Notes: generated by a model from the sequence alone, not told the origin. A stretch of 64,000 nt of DNA from CBDDBX01 sp965225955 (GCA_965225955.1 CBDDBX010000016.1:50882-114881); one strand, 5' to 3'. Positions 27,227 to 36,133 are shown, counted from the stretch's first letter. Made by a program: numbers and translations.

Positions 27227-28072
27227 TTATACCTCCACCTTGTTCAGTCTGAAATATATAAAAGCATTGGCAGCAGCAATAACTGCCAGGAGCACAACAC
27301 CTGAGATCCATAATGGAATGTTATATGCAGGTTCAAGACCGAAAATCCAGCTTCCGAAATTCTTTATATTTCTCCAGGCAGACAGATAGAGAAAATAGTC
27401 ACTATTAAATACTGACCTGAAAGTTCCCGCCATTATCTCCGGTATCAGATATATTATCACCACCATTATATAAACCATTTTGGTATTCCCGGTAATTGAA
27501 GATATCATCAGAACAAATGAACTGAACAGTGTGCCAACCACAAGAGGGAAGACGACAGCCCCCAGAACGGCCCTGGGCTGAACAGTGAAATTACCACTAA
27601 TCAGCATCTTTTCCAGTAACAGAATAAGAACCGGTACCATGGTAAATGCAAGATAATAGAACAGAACTGAACTCAGTTTACCTTTTATATAATCTGCTTT
27701 AAGAACAGGACGTGAAAAGTAGAGAGTAAAAGATTTAAATTTAATATCCTGAGAGATCTGTCCGGCTCCGGCAAATAGCACCAGAAGGAACAACATTATA
27801 TTAAAGGGGATTGTTGTAAGGTACAGATTAACCATTGAAGCATCTGTTTTAAGACCTGCAGCATCTGTCAGCACTTTAAGTTCAGGTTTGGCAGCTAAAT
27901 ATACAAGTACCAGAAAAACCAGAAAGGTTACAATTGAAGCAAAAAGCACTATCTTTGAGAATTTTTTACGAAAAACCTGTCTTATCCCGTGCTGGGCAAT
28001 AGTTTTCCAGGACTTATGCCCTTCTATTAAATCTCCTTCCCAGGAGTGGTATCCTTTTTCCCTAATTGGCAT
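27227..28072 (-). CDS. ABC-2 type exporter permease (first of the operon)
   Basis: 281 residues with a cytoplasmic N-terminus ('MPIREKGYHSWEGD') and about six membrane spans. The stretch 'SQDIKFKSFTLYFSRPVLKADYIKGKL' near 125-151 is typical of ABC-2 permeases. It overlaps the upstream ATPase gene by 11 bp. Together with the second permease the operon could encode one hetero-tetrameric exporter or two related ones. Confidence 0.85.
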   Translation of the reverse strand: MPIREKGYHSWEGDLIEGHKSWKTIAQHGIRQVFRKKFSKIVLFASIVTFLVFLVLVYLAAKPELKVLTDAAGLKTDASMVNLYLTTIPFNIMLFLLVLFAGAGQISQDIKFKSFTLYFSRPVLKADYIKGKLSSVLFYYLAFTMVPVLILLLEKMLISGNFTVQPRAVLGAVVFPLVVGTLFSSFVLMISSITGNTKMVYIMVVIIYLIPEIMAGTFRSVFNSDYFLYLSAWRNIKNFGSWIFGLEPAYNIPLWISGVVLLAVIAAANAFIYFRLNKVEV

Positions 28073-28976
28073 CTCCGCCTCCTATTGCATTAATGAATGT
28101 CTCCTCAAGAGTTGCTTCACTCTCTTTGAAAAACCTTATCTGCACTCCAGCTGCTATTGCTTTTTCAAAGAGATCTTTTTTACTGAACTCTGTAGGCAGC
28201 ATTACACGATATAGACCTTTTTCTGTTTTTTCAAACTTCAGTTTCATTGCATCCAGGAACTTCTCAGCTTCCCCTGTAAACTTCATCTCAAATATTACAT
28301 AACCTGCAGTTGCATCTTTGGAGACTGCACCAGCAGAAACCACTTTCCCTTTATTTATGATAATTACATCCTGGCAGGTAGACTCAATATCAGCCAGAAT
28401 ATGAGATGTAATAAGAATATTAATCTTCTTCTTTGAAGCAATATCCCCTATAAGTTCCAGCATCTCTTTTCTTGAGCCGGGATCCATACCTGAGGTAGGC
28501 TCATCAAGTACAAGAAGCTCTGGATCGTGAACCAGGGCTGTTGCCAGCTTAATACGCTGTTTCATACCTGAAGAGTAGGTATCAACCTTTCTGTAACGTG
28601 CCTCTTCAAGTCCTACATAGAAAAGAACTTCATGTGCTCTTTTAACCGCTTCCTGCCTCGGCATACCACTAAGTTCTCCAAGATAAGCTGTAATAGTAAC
28701 AGCATCCATACCAGGAATAAGACAGTCACTTTCAGGCATGTAACCAACCTTTCGTCTTATATCGCGCCTGTCTCCGATAATACTTTTCCCAAGTACTGTA
28801 CCTTCACCTGAATCCGGTGATAAAAACCCCATAAGAATCTTCATCAGAGTAGTTTTACCAGCTCCATTAGGCCCAAGTAATCCATATACACCAGGTCCGA
28901 CAGTTAACGACACATTATCAATAGCTTTGAAATTACCGTAACTGAAATTAAGATTTTTTAGTTCAATTGTGTTCAT
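28062..28976 (-). CDS. ABC exporter ATPase (first of the operon)
   Basis: 304 residues. Walker A GPNGAGKTT near 35, signature 'YSSGMKQRIKLATALV' near 140, Walker B 'LLVLDEPTSGMDP' near 160, H-loop 'ITSHILADIE' near 192. Same class as the second ATPase of the operon, and both start with 'GVYGLLGPNGAGK', which suggests duplication of an ATPase-permease pair. The start has an AGAGG site and a good promoter lies 58 bp upstream. Confidence 0.9.
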   Translation of the reverse strand: MNTIELKNLNFSYGNFKAIDNVSLTVGPGVYGLLGPNGAGKTTLMKILMGFLSPDSGEGTVLGKSIIGDRRDIRRKVGYMPESDCLIPGMDAVTITAYLGELSGMPRQEAVKRAHEVLFYVGLEEARYRKVDTYSSGMKQRIKLATALVHDPELLVLDEPTSGMDPGSRKEMLELIGDIASKKKINILITSHILADIESTCQDVIIINKGKVVSAGAVSKDATAGYVIFEMKFTGEAEKFLDAMKLKFEKTEKGLYRVMLPTEFSKKDLFEKAIAAGVQIRFFKESEATLEETFINAIGGGDAN

Positions 28977-29033
28977 AATAAGCCTCTATACGAAACCATT
29001 CGTTGATCTGTTCCATATTGTTTAGATATCCGA

Positions 29034-29062
29034 ATTATATTTAATTATGAGAATCCCCGCAA
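29034..29062 (-). promoter_or_regulatory. Promoter of the ABC exporter operon
   Basis: On the minus strand, TTGCGG (29062-29057), a 17-bp spacer and a perfect TATAAT (29039-29034), placed 58 bp before the first ATPase gene. Confidence 0.6.
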
Positions 29063-29232
29063 GGAAAGAGGATAAATCCTTCAGAAAATTACCTCTGATC
29101 ATCACTTTTCAAACAGATTTTGATTTTCATAATGTTCATAATAACTTTTTGTACGGCCCCGGAACAGAATAGGTTGCACATTAAAAATAATATTAAACAA
29201 ACTTCTTATATTAATCATATTCCCTAAAACCC

Positions 29233-29260
29233 TTGCCGTATACCCCTTTTGTATTATAAA
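29233..29260 (+). promoter_or_regulatory. Candidate promoter of the arginine deiminase gene
   Basis: TTGCCG at 29233-29238, 16-bp spacer, TATAAA at 29255-29260, about 40 bp before the ATG, which has a GGCGAAGGAG ribosome site. Confidence 0.45.
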
Positions 29261-29300
29261 ATGGGACTTTCATAGAACTATTCAGGCGAAGGAGTGTAGT

Positions 29301-30557
29301 ATGGACAACAAATTTCAAATCTCCGTTAACTCGGAAACAGGCCCCCTTGAAGGAGTAATTTTACATACACCGGGACCGGAAACAGAAAACATGACTCCAC
29401 AGAATGCTGAAAGAGCACTGTACAGCGACATTCTCAATCTGGCTGTTGGATCACAGGAGTATTCTCAGTTAAGGGAAGTTCTCAATAAAGTTACCAGAAC
29501 TTTTCAGGTAAAAGATCTTCTTACTGACATTCTGAAGAATGACAAAGTTAAAGAACATATGATACACAAGATCTGTAAATACGAAGGTGTTACAGAGATT
29601 ATGGAAGATCTTATGGATATGACACCGGAACAGCTCTCAACAGGCTTCATGGAAGGTGTTGTTCAGAAAAACACAACTTTAACCAACTATCTCAGTAAAG
29701 AGAGATACTCTCTGAGACCTCTTCACAACTTTTTCTTCACCAGAGATGCTTCAATAACTATTGGGGAGAGAGTTCTTATAGGAAGTATGGCTAACAAAGT
29801 AAGAGCAAGAGAAACCATGATAATGGAAGCTATCTTTGATTACCATCCTGACTTTACAGTTAAAACAGTTAACCCTGCAAACCTCTCAGGCGACAATGAG
29901 CAGATCAGAATCGAGGGAGGAGACGTTCTTATCTTCAGAGATGACATTCTGCTTATAGGTATAGGAACAAGAACATCAACGCAGGGTGTTGATTTTATTG
30001 CAAAGAAATTCAGATCAAAAAATGAGAAGAGACATATAATTGTTCAGGAACTTCCTGAAAAACCGGAATCATTCATTCATCTGGATATGGTATTTACATG
30101 CCTTGACCGTAATCAGTGCATGATATACGAACCGGTTATTCTTCAGCCCAATAAGTACAGAACTGTACATATTGAGATGGATAACGGTAAAACTTCAATT
30201 ACAAGAGAAGAAAATCTTCTCCATTGTCTTGAGAAACTTGGATCTCCAATGGAAACTGTTGTCTGTGGTGGTACAAAGGACCCATGGATTCAGGAAAGAG
30301 AACAGTGGCATAGTGGCGCAAACTTCTTTGCAATGGGCCCTGGTAAAGTAATCGGTTATGGAAGAAATGTTCATACTGTTGAGGAGATGAACCGTAATGG
30401 ATTCGAAATTATACCTGCAAAAGACGTAATAAAAGGTAAAGTTGATCTATCAACTGTAGAGAAATATATGGTCACAATTGATGGATCTGAACTTGCAAGA
30501 GGCGGTGGTGGTTGTCGCTGTATGACAATGCCGGTAAAAAGAGCACCTCTCAGTTAA
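29301..30557 (+). CDS. arcA: Arginine deiminase
   Basis: 418 residues, normal length. Family motifs: 'LHNFFFTRDASITIG' near 142-156 (substrate Asp), 'EGGDVLIF' near 207, 'HLDMVFTCLDRNQC' near 262 (catalytic His), 'HSGANFFAMGPGKVIGYGRN' near 335-354, and the C-terminal 'GGGGCRCMTMPVKR' with the nucleophilic Cys in the RCM position. It converts arginine to citrulline and ammonia in the cytoplasm. No ornithine carbamoyltransferase, carbamate kinase or antiporter gene is nearby, so the full ATP-yielding pathway is not encoded as one operon here. Confidence 0.93.
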   Translation: MDNKFQISVNSETGPLEGVILHTPGPETENMTPQNAERALYSDILNLAVGSQEYSQLREVLNKVTRTFQVKDLLTDILKNDKVKEHMIHKICKYEGVTEIMEDLMDMTPEQLSTGFMEGVVQKNTTLTNYLSKERYSLRPLHNFFFTRDASITIGERVLIGSMANKVRARETMIMEAIFDYHPDFTVKTVNPANLSGDNEQIRIEGGDVLIFRDDILLIGIGTRTSTQGVDFIAKKFRSKNEKRHIIVQELPEKPESFIHLDMVFTCLDRNQCMIYEPVILQPNKYRTVHIEMDNGKTSITREENLLHCLEKLGSPMETVVCGGTKDPWIQEREQWHSGANFFAMGPGKVIGYGRNVHTVEEMNRNGFEIIPAKDVIKGKVDLSTVEKYMVTIDGSELARGGGGCRCMTMPVKRAPLS

Positions 30558-30580
30558 AAAATTTATCAACTGAAATATAG

Positions 30581-30602
30581 TCTCCCCGTTTTACCGGGGA
30601 GA
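30581..30602. terminator. Intrinsic terminator between arginine deiminase and SPFH genes
   Basis: TCTCCCCG / CGGGGAGA, eight perfect pairs around TTTTAC, followed by TCTTTTAT on the plus strand. It lies between convergent genes. Confidence 0.85.
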
Positions 30603-30614
30603 TCTTTTATACAC

Positions 30615-31553
30615 TTATTTATCTTCAGGTTTATTCTGACCTGCAAAATCATATGCATTCTTAAGAATACTGGTAACACTTGCCAGATCAGCCACATTTG
30701 TGGGAACAATCATTGAATTTGAATTCTGTGCAAGATTACCAAAAGATTTTATCCAGTCAGTGGCAATCTGCATGGAAACAGCATCTTTACCACCAGGCTC
30801 ATTAATAGATGCTGCTATCACTTTTATACCGTGAGCTGTTGCCTGAGCAACCTCAAGAATTGCTGTTGCCTGACCACGGGCTTCATTCTCTCTCTTGATT
30901 CTCTCACCTTCTGAGTGGGCAATTGCTTCCTGCTTCTCACCTTCTGCACGATTGATCTTTGCCTGCTTGTCACCTTCAGAAAGAGCTATCTGTTCTCTCT
31001 TTTCCCTCTCAGCTCTCATCTGCTTTTCCATAGCGTCACGAATGGTCTGAGGTGTTTCAATATTCTTGATTTCGTATCTTGTTACTTTGATACCCCATGG
31101 ATCTGAAGCCTCATCAACAGCAGCAACAATTGAACTGTTTATATTATCTCTTGATTCAAAAGTAACATCCAGATCGATTCTACCAATTTCAGATCTCATA
31201 GTTGTCTGTGACAGCTGAGTAATAGCAAATCTGTAATCTCTGATTCCATAACTGGCTTTAATAGGATCAACAACTCTCATATAGAGTACACCATCAATCT
31301 CTACAGAGATATTATCCTTCGTGATACAGGTCTGAGGTGGCACATCTACTGCCATCTCTTTCAGGCTGTGCTTATATGCAACCTTGTCGATAAATGGCAC
31401 AAGAATATGAAAACCAGCATCAAGAGTTCTTGAAAACTTACCCAGTCTTTCAATTACAAATACCCACTGGTTAGGTACTATTTTTGCAGTTTTAAATATT
31501 GTAAGAATAGTAAAAAATGCTATCAGCATTAAAACGATTGAAATAGGTTCCAT
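30615..31553 (-). CDS. SPFH/band-7 membrane protein (QmcA/stomatin-like)
   Basis: 312 residues: one N-terminal membrane span (2-22), SPFH domain starting 'VPNQWVFVIERLGKFSRTLDAG' and continuing to 'NIETPQTIRDAMEKQM' near 170, then a Glu/Arg/Ala-rich coiled coil (about 170-240). Such proteins form large ring oligomers in membrane microdomains and often partner with FtsH or NfeD. The NfeD-like gene is immediately upstream (3-bp gap), and a GntR regulator starts the operon. Confidence 0.92.
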   Translation of the reverse strand: MEPISIVLMLIAFFTILTIFKTAKIVPNQWVFVIERLGKFSRTLDAGFHILVPFIDKVAYKHSLKEMAVDVPPQTCITKDNISVEIDGVLYMRVVDPIKASYGIRDYRFAITQLSQTTMRSEIGRIDLDVTFESRDNINSSIVAAVDEASDPWGIKVTRYEIKNIETPQTIRDAMEKQMRAEREKREQIALSEGDKQAKINRAEGEKQEAIAHSEGERIKRENEARGQATAILEVAQATAHGIKVIAASINEPGGKDAVSMQIATDWIKSFGNLAQNSNSMIVPTNVADLASVTSILKNAYDFAGQNKPEDK

Positions 31554-31556
31554 CTG

Positions 31557-32015
31557 TTAATCCTCCTTCTTTATCTTCTCTACAACCAGGGTTATATTGT
31601 CGCAACCAGTAATTGCCACACTCTCACCCGGTGCTATTCTCTCATTTGATACAGCTTTCCATATTGTCCCCTGATATCTGACTCTTCCGCCAACTTCACC
31701 CGGTTCTATCAACTCAGTTACAGGAACAATCTTCCCAATCTGTATATTAAAATTGACCCCATCTTCCCCTTCTGTTTCTTCACCCTGAAAGATCCTGCTG
31801 AAGAATTTCCTGAGAAAGATCAGCATAAGAAGTGATGCTACCGTAAACGATAGTAGCTGAGTATGAATAACTGTCGTTACACCCAACCATGTCAGAAACG
31901 ATGTTATGATAGCTCCTATTCCAAAGAACCCTATTACAAGTCCCGGAATAACAAATTCACTAAAAATCAGCAAGATACCAATTATCAACCATACAATTTC
32001 TGCTGACATATCCAT
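31557..32015 (-). CDS. NfeD-like membrane protein
   Basis: 152 residues: three membrane spans in the N-terminal 75 residues ('IVWLIIGILLIFSEFVIPGLVIGFFGIGA...') and a C-terminal OB-fold domain ('EPGEVGGRVRYQGTIWKAVSNERIAPGESVAI'). This is the short NfeD form that lacks a ClpP-like protease domain and pairs with stomatin-type SPFH proteins. It sits between the regulator gene (2-bp gap) and the SPFH gene. Confidence 0.9.
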   Translation of the reverse strand: MDMSAEIVWLIIGILLIFSEFVIPGLVIGFFGIGAIITSFLTWLGVTTVIHTQLLSFTVASLLMLIFLRKFFSRIFQGEETEGEDGVNFNIQIGKIVPVTELIEPGEVGGRVRYQGTIWKAVSNERIAPGESVAITGCDNITLVVEKIKKED

Positions 32016-32017
32016 GT

Positions 32018-32461
32018 TTATCTCCTCATGTTCCCTTCTGATACCTCTTCAGGAACAGTTTTATTGAATCTGGATTCAAATCTTTTTTTCACATATTCCG
32101 CAGCATCAATCCCGTTGTAACCGAGATCAGTACTTTTCTTTATAAATTCATCAGTAACTTCGCTCATCAGGCGTTCTTTTTCACTCACCTGGTCCTCCTC
32201 AGACAGCTCTTTAACAAAAAAACCTCTACCGGCTCTTGAAAAGATATATCCCTCTACATCCAACTGATAATAGACCTTAACAATTGTGTTGTGATTGATA
32301 CCAAGAAGTTTTGCCAGTTCCCTTATTGGCATGAGTCTTTCACCAGGTTTCAGTGTACCTGATACTACAAGAAACCTGATCTTCTCTTTTATCTGTTCAT
32401 AAACTGGTACAGGAGATTCCATGTCGATACTGAAACTGAATTTTTCTGCTGCCACATCCAT
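32018..32461 (-). CDS. GntR/YtrA-family transcriptional regulator
   Basis: 147 residues from the ATG at 32461, chosen because GGAGG lies five bases before it; a longer reading would run through the operator and promoter. An N-terminal winged helix-turn-helix ('PVPVYEQIKEKIRFLVVSG...PIRELAKLLGINHNTIVKVYYQL', about 15-75) is followed by a short helical tail with no ligand-binding domain, as in the YtrA subfamily. An 18-bp inverted repeat overlaps its own promoter, so it probably represses the regulator-NfeD-SPFH operon. Confidence 0.87.
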   Translation of the reverse strand: MDVAAEKFSFSIDMESPVPVYEQIKEKIRFLVVSGTLKPGERLMPIRELAKLLGINHNTIVKVYYQLDVEGYIFSRAGRGFFVKELSEEDQVSEKERLMSEVTDEFIKKSTDLGYNGIDAAEYVKKRFESRFNKTVPEEVSEGNMRR

Positions 32462-32471
32462 ATCCACCTCC

Positions 32472-32489
32472 GTACTAGTACAATAGTAC
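32472..32489. promoter_or_regulatory. YtrA-type operator (inverted repeat)
   Basis: Read on the minus strand: GTACTA, six bases, TAGTAC. A perfect 10-bp palindrome GTACTAGTAC lies within it. The half-sites resemble known YtrA-type GntR operators. It overlaps the -10 element and ends just before the ribosome site of the regulator gene. Confidence 0.65.
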
Positions 32490-32508
32490 ATGAGCTTTTT
32501 TTTGTCAA
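32480..32508 (-). promoter_or_regulatory. Promoter of the gntR-nfeD-SPFH operon
   Basis: On the minus strand, TTGACA (32508-32503), 17-bp spacer, TATTGT (32485-32480). The -10 lies inside the inverted repeat, so regulator binding would block RNA polymerase. Confidence 0.6.
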
Positions 32509-32802
32509 CAGAAAAAACTATATTAATCATGGTTATATTACCAGTTTCCTTATGTAATAATTCAATTCTCTATACAAATAAAAAAACTACATAACATAAA
32601 CCTGTAATTATAAAAAAAATAGTAAAAAAAATTTAGTTATTCTGATATTATCTATTTAGCAAATGGAAAAGAGGCTGAGTCATAAAATTTTTCATTGAAA
32701 AATATTGGATAAATTAAGAGTAATAGCTTCTTAATAAGAAGTTTGGATAGATTGGTTTCACTATTTTAATTGAAGAGTGTAGTTAAACACTCAGGAGGAA
32801 TT
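32490..32802. other. A/T-rich gap with three inverted repeats before the Yip1 gene
   Basis: About 310 bp. Besides the leftward promoter it has three rightward-facing hairpins: 8+1+8 bp at 32687-32703, 7+1+7 bp at 32727-32741 and a 6-bp stem GAGTGT/ACACTC at 32775-32792. The last abuts the AGGAGG ribosome site of the Yip1 gene and could modulate its translation. Confidence 0.45.
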
Positions 32803-33399
32803 ATGGATTTTAATTTTATTTTAAACAGATTAAAAGGACTTTTCCTGTCTCCGGCAGGCGAATGGGATAAAGTTGTAGCAGAAGAGACTACTCCAAGAGG
32901 AATAATAGAAAAATATGCCCTCCTTCTGGCATTTATACCTGCAGTATCACACTTTATTGGGTTCTCAATTGTAGGTTATGCGAGAATAGGTACACACACA
33001 TACAGAGTTGGAATGATAGAAGGGATTGTGCATCTGATCGTTCAATACCTTTTTGCTCTGGCAGGTGTAATAATTGTTGCATATGTAATAGATACCCTGT
33101 CAATACATTTTGGTATGCAGAAGAATCTTACAGAAGCATTCAAAGTTTCAGTATATCCAGTTTCAATAGTATGGGCAGCCGGAATTTTCTATATTATTCC
33201 TGCACTGTCTCCTCTGGCTCTCCTTGTGAGCCTTTATGCTCTGTATCACTTCTATCTGGGTATTGTTAAAGTAAAGACACCGCCAAAAGAGAAACTTGTT
33301 CCCTTTATAATAGCCGTTATTGTATTAACTATTATAGTTATGGCAATTACAGGGTTTATAATGGGACTGTTTTTTGCCGTTAACACAGCAATATTCTAA
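32803..33399 (+). CDS. Yip1-domain integral membrane protein
   Basis: 198 residues from the ATG at 32803, selected because AGGAGG ends five bases before it; an upstream in-frame TTG lacks a site. N-terminal 'ILNRLKGLFLSPAGEWDKVVAEETTPRGII' is the usual entry of bacterial Yip1/YIP1 family proteins, followed by about five membrane spans. Function in bacteria is unknown. It is monocistronic between a divergent regulator operon and the convergent fliK. Confidence 0.8.
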   Translation: MDFNFILNRLKGLFLSPAGEWDKVVAEETTPRGIIEKYALLLAFIPAVSHFIGFSIVGYARIGTHTYRVGMIEGIVHLIVQYLFALAGVIIVAYVIDTLSIHFGMQKNLTEAFKVSVYPVSIVWAAGIFYIIPALSPLALLVSLYALYHFYLGIVKVKTPPKEKLVPFIIAVIVLTIIVMAITGFIMGLFFAVNTAIF

Positions 33400-33405
33400 G
33401 GTTTA

Positions 33406-34689
33406 TCAAATAAGAAGATTCAGGCTCCTTCCAAGGAACTGAGTTACCGGAGCGGAATTTACAATCTGATTATCATTTTCAGGAGAGTCGATTCCGCCTC
33501 CACCATTTCCTTTTTTACCATTACTACGTCCTGCCTGTCCCTCTCCCTGACCAAGTTTCTGATCAGTAAACCTGTTAAGATCCCCGGTTGAAACATCTAC
33601 ATTATTCAAAGAGAGATTGGCATTATCCATATTTGATTTGAGCTGTTCAAGATTGGTTAGAATGACCTCTTTAACTGCATGATTTTCAGTAAGAATTTCT
33701 GCAGAAACTCCTCCCTCTTTTACGGACAGCTGTATATCCATACGTCCAAGTTCAGGTGGTTGTAGTTTTATAGAGATCTGGCCTTCTGGTCTGTTCATGG
33801 CGATTTTTACGCCATTTTCTATATTTTTAAGGATTTTCTCCCTGAATTCCTGATACTGCTCAAGTACCTTACCTGCACTCTGTACACGATTCACAGCTTC
33901 TTTCTGCTCTACAACCTCACTTTTACTGTCTGCAAAAGTTATCTGAATATCATTATTAAGCTTATCTGTTTTTTTGGTCGCAGTATTAACCTGTTTTTTA
34001 TCTGTTTCAGAAGTTATCAGTTCACTGTTTTCTGCAGATTTATTATTTAAAACAGCTGAGTGTTCCCCCTCTTCACCATCTACAGCTTCCATCTCTTCTG
34101 CAAAGATCTTATCATTCTCAACAGATTTCTTTACCTTACTCTGGTCATCTGAAACAGATTTGCTCTTAACCGGAACATCTTCTGCCTTTTTATCCTGAAT
34201 TACTACTGTTTCTTTCTGATCATCTACTTTCAGGTTTACAACTTCAGCATCTTTCTTATCAGCTTTTTTTATGGTTTCTTTATTATTAATCTCTTTATCT
34301 GAGTCCGGCTTCTGAACAGCTTTCTCAGTATCCCCTTTACCTTCTTTATCTGCAGACTGATCCTTCTCTGTAACTGTATCCTTCTCAGCAGAAGTACTAT
34401 CTTCTTTTACCTCAGTCTTATTTTCTGATCCAACCTTCTCTTCAGGTGCACTTTCTTTCTTACTGTTTCTTACCTGTTCATCTTCCTGACGGGTAGTATC
34501 TGTTGTTTCAGATCTTTCATAGGTATCTTCCGGTAAAGTTACATCATCAACTGGTTTCTCTTCGACCTTAACACTCTTTTCCAGTGTTTTGCTGAACTCA
34601 TCACTGCTCTGCTGGTCAGCTGCTATAAAAGATACCTGAGATGCCAGACTGTAATCAAAAAACTCTCTTTCACTAACTTTCATTTTCAA
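33406..34689 (-). CDS. fliK: Flagellar hook-length control protein FliK
   Basis: 427 residues. The first 270 are highly charged and repetitive (Lys, Glu, Asp, Ser, Val), probably disordered, as expected for the molecular ruler part. The C-terminal domain (about 280-375) has the FliK core: 'GQISIKLQPPELGRMDIQLSVKEGGVSAEIL' followed by 'VKEVILTNLEQLKSNMDNANLSLNNVDVSTG'. It measures hook length and switches export specificity through FlhB. No other flagellar gene is in the window, which is unusual because fliK usually sits beside flgD. Runs toward, and ends 6 bp from, the Yip1 gene. Confidence 0.85.
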   Translation of the reverse strand: MKMKVSEREFFDYSLASQVSFIAADQQSSDEFSKTLEKSVKVEEKPVDDVTLPEDTYERSETTDTTRQEDEQVRNSKKESAPEEKVGSENKTEVKEDSTSAEKDTVTEKDQSADKEGKGDTEKAVQKPDSDKEINNKETIKKADKKDAEVVNLKVDDQKETVVIQDKKAEDVPVKSKSVSDDQSKVKKSVENDKIFAEEMEAVDGEEGEHSAVLNNKSAENSELITSETDKKQVNTATKKTDKLNNDIQITFADSKSEVVEQKEAVNRVQSAGKVLEQYQEFREKILKNIENGVKIAMNRPEGQISIKLQPPELGRMDIQLSVKEGGVSAEILTENHAVKEVILTNLEQLKSNMDNANLSLNNVDVSTGDLNRFTDQKLGQGEGQAGRSNGKKGNGGGGIDSPENDNQIVNSAPVTQFLGRSLNLLI

Positions 34690-34859
34690 CTTCCGGGATT
34701 TCTATAGCATCTATTATGCCAAAACTACAGAACCCTTTGTTACATGGTTTTGTATAAAATTGACAGCAAAATTTGCTTTGAGAGTGTGATATTTTTCAGG
34801 AAAAGTTTGCCGTTGATGGCATTTTTTGCCACCTGAAACAGACTGAACTCCTGAATCAA

Positions 34860-34888
34860 TTGATTTTCCTGCTGATATTTAGTAGATT
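34860..34888 (+). promoter_or_regulatory. Candidate promoter of the amidase operon (leaderless geometry)
   Basis: TTGATT at 34860-34865, 17-bp spacer, TAGATT at 34883-34888, only six bases before the amidase ATG. No ribosome site is present. Confidence 0.4.
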
Positions 34889-34894
34889 ATACAG

Positions 34895-36103
34895 ATGAAA
34901 AAGAGCTTTACTACACTCCTTCTCCTTCTTTTATATATAGGGCTTTATGGTGAAGGTAAAGCTGTAACTCTCAAGAACATTCGCTATTTCTCATACAATA
35001 ACTATACAAGAGTTGTATTTGATCTGAGTAAAGACACAAAAATAAAAGAGAAAATGCTTCCAGGCTCAAAGGTCTACAGACTCTATTTTGACATTCCCGC
35101 CTGCGACTTTCACAATAAATTTCCCAAAGAACAGCAAAAAGAGATCCTCCCCGGTAACAATCACCTGCTGAAGGTAAGATCCGGTAAAAGGCCGGACGGT
35201 GCATTGAGAATTGTTATGGAATTTTCTCATATTAGCCGTTACAATTTCTTTGCACTACGTTCACCGAACCGACTTGTTTTCGACATTTACGGTAAAAAGC
35301 ATACAACAAGGAAAGCTATCAGAAAAAACGTCGGAACTATCAAACCCGAACCATCTTCCAACATGTCTCTGATAAGACAGCTTGGACTTGATGTAAAACG
35401 AATAGTTATTGATCCCGGGCATGGCGGAAAAGATCCGGGTGCAATAAACAGGCGTCTGGGTTTAAGAGAGAAAGATCTTACCCTTGATATTGCAAGAAGA
35501 CTGAAAAAGATATTGAAAAAAAGAAATCCTGAACTCGACATAATTTTAACCCGTTCAGATGACAGATACCTGGCTCTTGAAGAGAGAACTGCGATTGCAA
35601 ATTCGAAAAAAGCTGATCTTTTTGTTTCCATACATCTCAATGCTGCCCCAAGAAAAACAGCACGTGGTGTGGAAACATATTTTCTCAGTATGTCTACAGA
35701 TCCATGGGCAATCTCAGTAGCCGCAAAAGAGAATGCAATGAGTCATAAATCCATTGCAGAAATGGAAGGTATTATCGATAAAATCCTGAAAAACAGCAAA
35801 ATTAAAGAATCTGGTCTGTTTGCTTCTGCTATTCAGAACAAACTTGTATTCTCTCTAAAAAAGAACGGATACAGAAAAGCAGATAATCTGGGAGTTAAAA
35901 AAGCTCCTTTCTACGTACTTGTTGGCTCTTCAATGCCTTCAGTACTTGTTGAAGTTTCCTTTCTCAGCAACTATAATGAAGGCAAACTTTTAAAAACCCG
36001 TAGATACAGGCAATCTATAGCATCCGGTATCTATGAGGGAATAATGAAATATATAAAAAGTTTTGAGAAAAAAGAAACGGATTTGAAGGGTAACGCGTCA
36101 TAA
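34895..36103 (+). CDS. N-acetylmuramoyl-L-alanine amidase with AMIN domain (AmiC type)
   Basis: 402 residues: signal peptide (1-20), AMIN domain (about 23-135, 'NIRYFSYNNYTRVVFDLS' to 'SPNRLVFDIYG') that targets septal peptidoglycan, and an Amidase_3 domain (about 168-395). Zinc ligands His176 (DPGHGG), Glu192 (REKDL) and His247 (SIHLNA), with the catalytic Glu in 'VLVEVSFLSN' near 378. It cleaves the stem peptide from peptidoglycan in the periplasm during cell separation. First gene of an operon with HtrA, a DapF homologue and a lectin-like protein; 30 bp to htrA. Confidence 0.94.
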   Translation: MKKSFTTLLLLLLYIGLYGEGKAVTLKNIRYFSYNNYTRVVFDLSKDTKIKEKMLPGSKVYRLYFDIPACDFHNKFPKEQQKEILPGNNHLLKVRSGKRPDGALRIVMEFSHISRYNFFALRSPNRLVFDIYGKKHTTRKAIRKNVGTIKPEPSSNMSLIRQLGLDVKRIVIDPGHGGKDPGAINRRLGLREKDLTLDIARRLKKILKKRNPELDIILTRSDDRYLALEERTAIANSKKADLFVSIHLNAAPRKTARGVETYFLSMSTDPWAISVAAKENAMSHKSIAEMEGIIDKILKNSKIKESGLFASAIQNKLVFSLKKNGYRKADNLGVKKAPFYVLVGSSMPSVLVEVSFLSNYNEGKLLKTRRYRQSIASGIYEGIMKYIKSFEKKETDLKGNAS

Positions 36104-36133
36104 AAACCTGATTGTTTAATAAGGAGGCAGTAT

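Larger units (their letters stand above)
28977..29300. other. Divergent promoter region between ABC exporter operon and arginine deiminase
   Basis: 324 bp, A/T-rich, without a gene. It contains the leftward promoter at 29034-29062 and a rightward candidate at 29233-29260. No conserved RNA element was recognised. Confidence 0.6.
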
